Source: Phycisphaeraceae bacterium (lineage in GTDB: Bacteria; Planctomycetota; Phycisphaerae; Phycisphaerales; Zrk34). From it: a stretch of 36,154 bases of DNA. Every line of letters begins with the position of its first letter. Positions within the stretch are counted from its first letter, which is position 1. A program made the position numbers and the translations under genes. Below are positions 30,346 to 36,154 of the stretch, in pieces. The stretch is from positions 1 through 36,154 of the forward strand of contig JANQHK010000028.1 of NCBI GenBank assembly GCA_028282685.1, given 5' to 3'. The notes under the pieces are model-generated. The model saw only the letters and a program-made list of their open reading frames with translations, was not told the origin of the DNA and did no database searches.

Positions 30346-31467
30346 ATGTCAGATACCCCGAAGCACAAACCGATTCTCCTGCAACGGCCTTTCCTTGGCA
30401 AGGCCGAGTTGGACGGTCTGCGCGCGGTCTTTGACGAGGGCAGTCTAACGATCGGACGCTATACCCAGCAGTTCGAGCAGCGGGTGGCCAACCTGCTGCA
30501 AGCCCGGTCCGTGGTGGCGGTCAACACCGGCACCTCCGCGCTGCACCTGGCGCTGGAGGCGCTGGGACTGGAGCGCGGCGACGAGGTGATCCTGCCGTCG
30601 CTCACGTTCGTGGCCGGTGTTCAGGCGGTGCTGGCGGCGGACCTGACGCCTGTTTTCTGCGAGGTCGATGAACAGACGCTGCTCATGGATGTCGACGATG
30701 CCTTGGCGCGCCGGTCCGATCGCACGCGCGTGCTCATGCCCGTGCACTTCGGCGGGGAGGTTTGCGACATGCAACGCCTGCGCACCGAGGCGAAAGCACA
30801 CAATCTGCGCGTCGTTGCCGATGCGGCCCATGCATTCGGATCGCAGGAAGAGGACGGGCGTCCCGTCGGCACGACCGGCGATATCACCTGTTTCAGCTTC
30901 GATCCGATCAAAAACATTACCTGCGGAGAGGGCGGCGCAATCGTCGCCGACGACCCCCAATACATCCGCAAACTCCGCAGCATGCGCCGGCTCGGCATGG
31001 AACCGGACAAAAGCCCCGATTCCCCCTGGCCCTATAGCATCAGCGAGCGGGGCTGGCGCTATCACCTGCCCAACACCAACGCGGCGATCGGTCTGGCGCA
31101 GCTCGAGCGCATGTCCGCCATGCGCGAGCACAAGGTGAACGCGGTCCGTCGTTATGACAAGGCGTTTGGGACCTTGAAGCACGTCACGCGCATTCCTCAC
31201 CGTTACGATCGCAGCTTTCCCTTCTTCTACGTCTTGCGCGTACCGGCGGAACACCGGGCGGACCTGATGGCGCACCTGCGCGCCCGACAGGTCAGTTGCG
31301 GCATTCATTACCCGCCGAACCATTTGCAGCCGCTCTGTGCGCCGTATCGCACATCCTTGCCTGTCACCGAGCGCGTGTCCGGTGAAATTCTCACGCTTCC
31401 GCTGTTTTATCCGATCGCCGATGAGCAGATTGATCGCGTCATCGAGGCCGTGCGGACTTTCTTCTAA
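30346..31467 (+). CDS. DegT/DnrJ/EryC1-family sugar aminotransferase
   Basis: 373 aa, typical for the family. PLP-dependent transamination of a nucleotide-linked keto sugar, usually from glutamate. Motifs: VAVNTGTSALHLALEALGL (57-75), DEVILPSLTFVAG (79-91), VVADAAHAFGSQ with cofactor Asp159, and FSFDPIKNITCGEGG with the Schiff-base lysine Lys189. PNTNAAIGLAQLERM and the C-terminal IHYPPNHLQPL complete the pattern. The start ATG at 30346 follows a TATACT promoter by 22 bases. It heads a four-gene set with an acetyltransferase, a BKACE enzyme and an epimerase, the usual company for amino-sugar synthesis. The exact sugar is unknown. Confidence 0.94.
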   Translation: MSDTPKHKPILLQRPFLGKAELDGLRAVFDEGSLTIGRYTQQFEQRVANLLQARSVVAVNTGTSALHLALEALGLERGDEVILPSLTFVAGVQAVLAADLTPVFCEVDEQTLLMDVDDALARRSDRTRVLMPVHFGGEVCDMQRLRTEAKAHNLRVVADAAHAFGSQEEDGRPVGTTGDITCFSFDPIKNITCGEGGAIVADDPQYIRKLRSMRRLGMEPDKSPDSPWPYSISERGWRYHLPNTNAAIGLAQLERMSAMREHKVNAVRRYDKAFGTLKHVTRIPHRYDRSFPFFYVLRVPAEHRADLMAHLRARQVSCGIHYPPNHLQPLCAPYRTSLPVTERVSGEILTLPLFYPIADEQIDRVIEAVRTFF

Positions 31468-31531
31468 AGCGGACAAGCAGGCCCGACAAAGCGGGGGGCA
31501 ACGCTGGCCGCATGGACGACCGCAGGCCATA

Positions 31532-32194
31532 ATGAGCATGTTGAAGCCGGAGAAAGAACAGCCCGTCCTGATTCTCGGTAACCGCACCTACGCGGAGGAA
31601 ATGGCCGATGTGATCGGCGAGATTCCCGGCTGGCGCGTCGGTGGCTTTGTCGAGAACGAAGACCGCGCCCGATGCGCGCAGACTCTGCACGGCCTGCCGA
31701 TCCACTGGGTGGACGACCTGGCGCAACTCGCTGCCGACCATCACGTGATCGGCGGTCTGGCCACCACCACGCGATGCCGTTTCACCGAGCAGGCGCGCCT
31801 GGCCGGCGCGCGATTCGCCACGCTGGTGCATCCCTCGGCGCAGGTTTCGGCGACCAGCCAACTCGGCGAGGGCGTGTTTCTCAACCGCGGCGTGATTGTA
31901 GCGACCTACAGTTCCGTTGGTGATCACTGCCTGGTCAATCGCCAGGTCACCATCGGCCACCACACCGCGATCGGTGAGCATTGCACGATTCAGCCCGGTG
32001 TGAACATTGCCGGATTGTGCGCTATCGACGAGCGGGTCTACTTCGGCATGGGTGCGACCGTGATCGATCGCATCCGGGTGGGTTCGGGTTCGGTGGTGGG
32101 GGCCGGGGCGGTGGTGGTTGACGAAGTCCCCGCGCGTTGCCAGGTGGTGGGCGTCCCGGCTCGCGTCAACAAACGCGACATCGAAGGAAAGTAG
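31532..32194 (+). CDS. PglD/NeuD-type sugar O/N-acetyltransferase
   Basis: 220 aa from the ATG at 31532; a second ATG lies two codons later. The N-terminal Rossmann-like part (VLILGNRTYAEEMADVI, 12-28) binds the nucleotide sugar, as in PglD. The C-terminal left-handed beta-helix has hexapeptide repeats (GEGVFLNRGVIVATYSSVG, DHCLVNRQVTIGHHTAIGEH, QPGVNIAG, VGSGSVVGAGAVVVDEVP), with the catalytic-type His in TIGHHTAIGEH. It should acylate the amino group made by the upstream aminotransferase, using acetyl-CoA, or a different acyl-CoA. It lies 64 bases after the aminotransferase stop and seven bases before the BKACE gene. Confidence 0.91.
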   Translation: MSMLKPEKEQPVLILGNRTYAEEMADVIGEIPGWRVGGFVENEDRARCAQTLHGLPIHWVDDLAQLAADHHVIGGLATTTRCRFTEQARLAGARFATLVHPSAQVSATSQLGEGVFLNRGVIVATYSSVGDHCLVNRQVTIGHHTAIGEHCTIQPGVNIAGLCAIDERVYFGMGATVIDRIRVGSGSVVGAGAVVVDEVPARCQVVGVPARVNKRDIEGK

Positions 32195-32201
32195 GCGCCC
32201 C

Positions 32202-33092
32202 ATGGATCCCCTGATCATCAACGTCGCCATCACCGGCATGGTGCCGACCAAGTCGGACACGCCGCACGTGCCCATCACGCCCGACGAGTGCATCGCCGAC
32301 GCCCGACGGTGCTACGAGGCCGGAGCCGCCATCGTGCACATTCATGCCCGCCAGCCCGACGGCTCACCCACCTACAAGGGTGAAATCTTCCGCGCCATCG
32401 CCGACGGGGTTCGCAGCCAATGCCCCGGCATGCTCGTCTGCGCCTCCACCAGCGGTCGCAACTTCAAGACTTTTGAACAACGCAGCGATTCGCTGTCGTG
32501 CAAGCCGGAGTTGGCGACGCTGACCGTCGGTTCGCTGAACTTCCCACGCCAAGCGTCGGTCAACGAACCGCACATGATCGAACAACTGGCCGCGGCCATG
32601 GCCGAACGCGGTATCGTGCCCGAGTTGGAGTTTTTCGATCTGGGCATGATCGATTACGCGCGGCAATACCTGGCGCGCAAGGGGCTGATTCGTCCTCCGT
32701 TCTACGGCAACATTCTTCTGGGCAATCGCGGGACCGCCGCGGCCACGCCGGCCAACCTGGCTTACCTGGTCAACGCGCTGCCGGAAGGCGCCACGTGGTC
32801 CGCCGCGGGCATCGGACGGTTTCAGTTCGCCGAGAACACCATGGCCATCAGCATGGGCGGCCATGTCCGGGTCGGCCTGGAAGACAACATCTGGTTCGAC
32901 GACCAGCGCACCCGCCTGGCGACCAATCCCGATCTCGTTGAACGGCTGGTGCGCATCGCTCGAACTGTCGGCCGCGAACCGGCCACGCCCGAGCAGGCAC
33001 GGCATATCATTGGCATCCCTTCCGGATCAACACAAGACGCTCCACAGCCCCAAATCCCTCCACTCAATCCTTCCGAGCAACGCCATGTCTGA
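32202..33092 (+). CDS. BKACE-family (3-keto-5-aminohexanoate cleavage-type) enzyme
   Basis: 296 aa. A zinc-dependent TIM-barrel of the DUF849/BKACE family, which condenses or cleaves beta-keto acids with acetyl-CoA. Zinc ligands in AAIVHIHARQPDG are His46 and His48, and Glu227 in GGHVRVGLEDNIW is the third. Other motifs are TPDECIADARRCYEAG (26-41), TVGSLNFP (108-115), ELEFFDLGMIDYA (141-153) and GIGRFQF (203-209). It begins with purine-rich GGAAAGTAGG upstream and overlaps the epimerase start by eight bases, so it is tightly coupled to the glycan genes. Known members act in lysine fermentation or carnitine/keto-acid breakdown; a nucleotide-sugar operon is an unexpected place. The substrate is unknown. 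Confidence 0.91.
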   Translation: MDPLIINVAITGMVPTKSDTPHVPITPDECIADARRCYEAGAAIVHIHARQPDGSPTYKGEIFRAIADGVRSQCPGMLVCASTSGRNFKTFEQRSDSLSCKPELATLTVGSLNFPRQASVNEPHMIEQLAAAMAERGIVPELEFFDLGMIDYARQYLARKGLIRPPFYGNILLGNRGTAAATPANLAYLVNALPEGATWSAAGIGRFQFAENTMAISMGGHVRVGLEDNIWFDDQRTRLATNPDLVERLVRIARTVGREPATPEQARHIIGIPSGSTQDAPQPQIPPLNPSEQRHV

Positions 33093-34173
33093 TGCGGCAA
33101 AACAGTCCGGGTCCGCCTCGCAACGCATCGCCCTGTTCGGCGGCGGGGGATTCATCGGCGCTCACCTGACCCGCGCCCTGACCGGCCGCGACGGCTTTGC
33201 CGTCCATGTCCTCGATGTCGACCAGCGCAAGCTCGACCGCCTGGTCCGGCGCGAAGCATACACCTACACCCCTTGCGACGTGCAGTGCGATCATGCTTGC
33301 ATGGAGCGGGCCGTCGAGCAGGCCGACGTGGTGGTCAATCTTGTCGCCTATGCCAATCCGGAGATTTACCTGACCCATCCCCTGAAGGTGGTGCAGCTCA
33401 ATCTGTTCGACAACCTGCGCATCGTCGAGGCCTGCGCGCGGCACGGCCGACGCCTGATGCACTTCTCCACCAGCGAAGTCTACGGCAAGGCCAACGGCTC
33501 CGGCGCTGCCTTCAAGGAAGATCAGTCCGATTGCGTGGTCGGTCCGATTCGCAACCAGCGGTGGATTTATTCCTCGGCCAAGCAATTGCTCGATCGTCTG
33601 GTCTTCGCGCACGGCCAGGAACACGATCTGCCGTTTACGATCGTGCGCCCGTTCAATTTCATCGGCCCGTTGATCGACTACCTGCCCTCGGCCGACGACG
33701 CCAAGCCGCGCGTCTTCAGTCAGTTCATGGCGGCGATGCTGAATGGTCGGGATATGCTGCTGGTCGATGGCGGCCATGCCCGCCGCTGTTATACCTGCAT
33801 CGACGATGCCATCGAGGCGTTACTGCTTTTGCTCGATCGTCCCGATGCCGCACAGGGAGAAATCTTCAACATCGGCAACCCCGATGCCGAGTTGTCCGTC
33901 GTGGAACTGGCGCATCGGATGCGCGACCTGTTTACCGAGCTGACCGGCAACGAACCGGCCGGTGCGATCCGCGAGGTCTGCGGGAAGAAACACTACGGTC
34001 AGGGTTACGAGGATTGCGACCGCCGCATCCCCGATATCTCCAAGATCCGCGCGCTCGGCTGGCAGCCCCGACACAACCTCGAACAGACCCTCCGCGCCAC
34101 CGTGCAGTATCACCTGCAACACCGGGATGAGCTTGCCGACGTGCCCGCGGCGCTCAATCACGTCCACTGTTGA
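33085..34173 (+). CDS. NAD-dependent nucleotide-sugar epimerase/dehydratase (extended SDR)
   Basis: 362 aa. The N-terminal NAD-binding motif is GGGGFIGAHL (19-28); active-site residues are Ser128/Thr129 in FSTSEVYG and the Tyr162-x3-Lys166 pair in IYSSAKQL. VRPFNFIGPLIDYLP (187-201) and ARRCYTCIDDAIEAL are typical of the UDP-glucuronic-acid decarboxylase / UDP-apiose synthase / ArnA C-terminal subgroup. The substrate is probably a UDP-sugar; decarboxylase versus epimerase activity cannot be decided without comparison. The start overlaps the BKACE stop by eight bases, so the two are translationally coupled. It ends the operon, 33 bases before a small membrane protein gene. Confidence 0.91.
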   Translation: MSDAAKQSGSASQRIALFGGGGFIGAHLTRALTGRDGFAVHVLDVDQRKLDRLVRREAYTYTPCDVQCDHACMERAVEQADVVVNLVAYANPEIYLTHPLKVVQLNLFDNLRIVEACARHGRRLMHFSTSEVYGKANGSGAAFKEDQSDCVVGPIRNQRWIYSSAKQLLDRLVFAHGQEHDLPFTIVRPFNFIGPLIDYLPSADDAKPRVFSQFMAAMLNGRDMLLVDGGHARRCYTCIDDAIEALLLLLDRPDAAQGEIFNIGNPDAELSVVELAHRMRDLFTELTGNEPAGAIREVCGKKHYGQGYEDCDRRIPDISKIRALGWQPRHNLEQTLRATVQYHLQHRDELADVPAALNHVHC

Positions 34174-34205
34174 AATCCGACGGTGGGACGAGATACCATG
34201 AATGG

Positions 34206-34604
34206 ATGATTCTCCCCGGCATGATGTTCATGACAGCCCGAGTCGGTCAGGACCTGGGGCCGCTGTGGCTTTGGGTCGGGGTGTTGGTTATCGCTGTACT
34301 GGTTTTATTCACGCTCGTGCTTGCGGCGCGCAAGCGATGGTTCCATGAATCCGAGCAGGCCGACGATGCTCCTCCGTTCATGCTCTCCGAACTCCGCAGC
34401 ATGCACGACCGCGGCGAATTGACGGACGAGCAGTACGAGCGCGCCCGCGAACGCATTATCGGAATGACCGCTCCGGCCGCCGATGACCCCGATCAGGTCG
34501 TGCGGGCGTCTGAACTTACAGCGGACCCTCCGGAGCCGACCGAGGCGCCGGCCGAGGAAAATTCCGAGCCGCCGCAGGAGGATTCGCCGCCATCTGACCG
34601 ATAA
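34206..34604 (+). CDS. Small one-pass membrane protein with SHOCT-like motif
   Basis: 132 aa from the ATG at 34206 (other starts nearby are possible; the frame is open back to 34170). A hydrophobic segment at about residues 18-41 is a single transmembrane helix, followed by basic ARKRW. Then LSELRSMHDRGELTDEQYERARERI (about 60-85) matches the short C-terminal (SHOCT) helical motif that links proteins to oligomers. The last about 45 residues are acidic and Pro/Glu-rich. Such proteins are common and uncharacterised in many bacteria. The codon pattern agrees with a real gene. It lies between the epimerase and clpX, on the same strand. Confidence 0.68.
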   Translation: MILPGMMFMTARVGQDLGPLWLWVGVLVIAVLVLFTLVLAARKRWFHESEQADDAPPFMLSELRSMHDRGELTDEQYERARERIIGMTAPAADDPDQVVRASELTADPPEPTEAPAEENSEPPQEDSPPSDR

Positions 34605-34641
34605 AGGGTCCTCGCTGGGCCTTTTTCGCCGATTCGTGTAG

Positions 34642-34647
34642 CATAAT
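34642..34647 (+). promoter_or_regulatory. Predicted -10 of clpX
   Basis: CATAAT preceded by the block GCCGATTCGTG (34628-34638), which also precedes the TATAAT at 25009-25014. The leader to the clpX ATG would be about 100 nt. Confidence 0.4.
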
Positions 34648-34751
34648 CGGTCAAGCGGCTTGGCAATGCAGTCGATGGAGAAAGCAGGAGACGGTGTCGA
34701 TACCCCGGCTTCACGACGCCGAACGAAACGCCAACACCCCATAACACGCTC

Positions 34752-36050
34752 ATGGCCAAATCCAACGGTAATTCAGGCGACGGCGAGGGCTTTCGAGGAC
34801 GCAAAGTCACCACATGCTCCTTCTGCGGCAAAACCAGCCGCGAAGTCGGGCCCATGGTCGAAGGGCCCAACGATGTCTACATCTGCGCCAACTGCACCGA
34901 GCTCTGCCAGAACATCTTCAAGCAGGAAAAGCGCCGCGTCACCAGCGCCCGGCCCCTGTTCAGCGCCATCCCCACGCCCCGGCAGATCACCGAGTTCATG
35001 GATCAATACGTAATCGGCCAAGACCTGGCCAAGCGGTCGCTCGCCGTGGCCATGCACAACCACTACAAGCGGCTGACCTCCCTGGAAAAGGACGACCGCG
35101 AAGGCGTGGAACTGGAAAAATCCAACGTCATGCTCATCGGGCCGACCGGCACAGGTAAAACCCTGCTCGCCCGTACCATGGCGCGCATGCTCAACGTTCC
35201 CTTCGCCATCGGCGACGCCACCACCCTCACCGAGGCCGGCTACGTCGGTGAAGACGTGGAGAATCTGCTGCTCAAACTGCTCCAGGCCGCCGATTACGAT
35301 CTCGACGCCGCCCAGCGCGGCATCATTTACATCGACGAGATCGATAAGATCGGCCGCACCAGCCAGAACGTCTCCATCACGCGCGACGTGTCCGGCGAAG
35401 GCGTCCAGCAGGCCCTGTTGAAAATGCTCGAAGGCACCATCGCCAACGTTCCCCCCCAGGGCGGACGCAAGCACCCCGAGCAGCAGTACATCCAGATGGA
35501 CACCTCCAACATCCTGTTCATCTGCGGCGGGGCGTTCGACGGCTTGGAAGACATCATCCGCAAACGACTCGGCTCGCGCCGCATCGGTTTCGCCAGCGAG
35601 GTCGACGACCGCGAATCCATCGATTCCACCGCGCACGTGCTGGCACAGGTCATGCCGGAGGATGTACTGGAATTCGGCCTGATCCCCGAGTTGGTCGGTC
35701 GTTTGCCGGTGCTCACGCCGCTCATGCCGCTCGACACCGGTGCGCTGGTGCGCATCCTCACCGAACCGAAGAACGCGCTGGTCCGCCAGTACCGTTACTT
35801 CTTCGCGATGGAAAACGCCGAACTCGAGTTTTCCGGAGAAGCGTTGCGAATCATCGCCGACAAGGCCATGAAGCGCGACACCGGCGCCCGCGCCCTGCGC
35901 GGCGTCATGGAAGAACTCATGCTCGACCTCATGTACGACCTGCCCGATTACGATGCCGCCGGCACCAAGTTCATCATCGACGCCGAGGCCATCGAACACG
36001 GCTGCACCCTCGATCAACTCCAACAGATCAAGAAAAAAGAGTCGGCGTAA
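34752..36050 (+). CDS. clpX: ATP-dependent Clp protease ATP-binding subunit ClpX
   Basis: 432 aa (E. coli 424 aa). A AAA+ unfoldase that feeds tagged or misfolded proteins to ClpP. The N-terminal zinc-binding domain has Cys22, Cys25, Cys45 and Cys48 ([27 protein letters not shown]). [19 protein letters not shown] (82-100), Walker A GPTGTGKT (130-137), Walker [17 protein letters not shown], the pore-2 loop and the RKH loop region ([18 protein letters not shown]), and LGSRRIGF, the ClpP-contact IGF loop, are all present. The sensor-2 region [21 protein letters not shown] ends the domain. No Shine-Dalgarno is seen before the ATG. clpP is not in the window. Confidence 0.98.
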   Translation: MAKSNGNSGDGEGFRGRKVTTCSFCGKTSREVGPMVEGPNDVYICANCTELCQNIFKQEKRRVTSARPLFSAIPTPRQITEFMDQYVIGQDLAKRSLAVAMHNHYKRLTSLEKDDREGVELEKSNVMLIGPTGTGKTLLARTMARMLNVPFAIGDATTLTEAGYVGEDVENLLLKLLQAADYDLDAAQRGIIYIDEIDKIGRTSQNVSITRDVSGEGVQQALLKMLEGTIANVPPQGGRKHPEQQYIQMDTSNILFICGGAFDGLEDIIRKRLGSRRIGFASEVDDRESIDSTAHVLAQVMPEDVLEFGLIPELVGRLPVLTPLMPLDTGALVRILTEPKNALVRQYRYFFAMENAELEFSGEALRIIADKAMKRDTGARALRGVMEELMLDLMYDLPDYDAAGTKFIIDAEAIEHGCTLDQLQQIKKKESA

Positions 36051-36154
36051 ACGAATCGTCGCGGTGCGACTCAGGTCCGGCTTGGACGTGCCGCGTGGGA
36101 CGCATATGACGCAGCGAGTGATCGCGCTGCATCGTATCATTAACGTGATGCGCA
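36051..36154. other. Downstream of clpX to window end
   Basis: 104 bases with no complete gene. GCAGCG - CGCTGC (36113-36132 area) could form a 6-bp hairpin with no T-run. TATCAT at about 36134-36139 may be a -10 for a gene beyond the edge; only inference. Confidence 0.35.

Noticed and set aside
34605-34628. Terminator after the SHOCT-like gene (AAAGG ... CCTTTTT)
   Set aside because: The stem is only five AT-rich pairs with a large loop, too weak despite the T-run.

Overview
This window is a piece of a high-GC bacterial chromosome, almost entirely housekeeping and envelope genes and packed in short operons on both strands. The best fit is a member of the Planctomycetota, probably Phycisphaerae-like. 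The evidence is a KDO/LPS gene set (so diderm), an MJ0042-type zinc-ribbon protein of unknown function, a bacterial deoxyhypusine-synthase-like protein next to arginine decarboxylase and agmatinase, a DUF2203 protein, few clear Shine-Dalgarno sites, and intergenic regions full of short hairpin-forming repeats. The taxonomic call is inference from gene flavour, not from a marker tree.

Layout. 1-2993 (minus): a KDO/LPS operon, kdsD - (four-helix-bundle cassette) - kdsC - lptC-like, the last running off the left edge. 3087-7280 (plus): scpA, then speA and speB, facing a minus-strand deoxyhypusine-synthase-like gene (7449-8504) that lies behind topA (8611-11277). 11490-12979 (minus): miaA and yjbQ. 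13207-18986 (plus): pgk (with a clear intrinsic terminator), rpe, a HAD phosphatase and ileS. 19320-24986 (plus): a soluble histidine kinase and NtrC-type activator pair, a zinc-ribbon protein of unknown function, aat and ychF. 25023-26228 (plus): a small protein overlapping an MNT-type nucleotidyltransferase (toxin-antitoxin-like), then a DUF2203 protein. 26368-28917: rph (minus), tRNA-Arg(ACG) with a good promoter, and tig. 29121-34173: a glycosyltransferase divergent from an aminotransferase, acetyltransferase, BKACE-family enzyme and sugar epimerase operon, which looks like a surface-glycan module. 34206-36050: a one-pass membrane SHOCT-like protein and clpX.

Functional themes. KdsD and KdsC make KDO for lipid A and LptC helps export LPS; the glycan module probably supplies an amino sugar or acylated sugar for the same surface. 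SpeA and SpeB take arginine to putrescine, and the deoxyhypusine-synthase-like enzyme is a plausible user of that putrescine.

The most unusual signal is not a gene. Most of the longer gaps contain short tandem arrays with a strict 7-, 8- or 9-base period. The repeated word differs from locus to locus, and the arrays usually sit as an inverted pair that could fold into a hairpin. Several begin at or contain the stop codons of flanking genes (scpA, yjbQ, rph, the DUF2203 gene, the four-helix-bundle gene, rpe). One array, six octads or 48 bases, lies in frame inside ileS. Two cases enclose a whole gene: a 16-bp perfect inverted repeat around a four-helix-bundle protein gene inside the kdsD-kdsC operon, and two roughly 104-bp copies (about 94% identical, opposite orientation) around speB.
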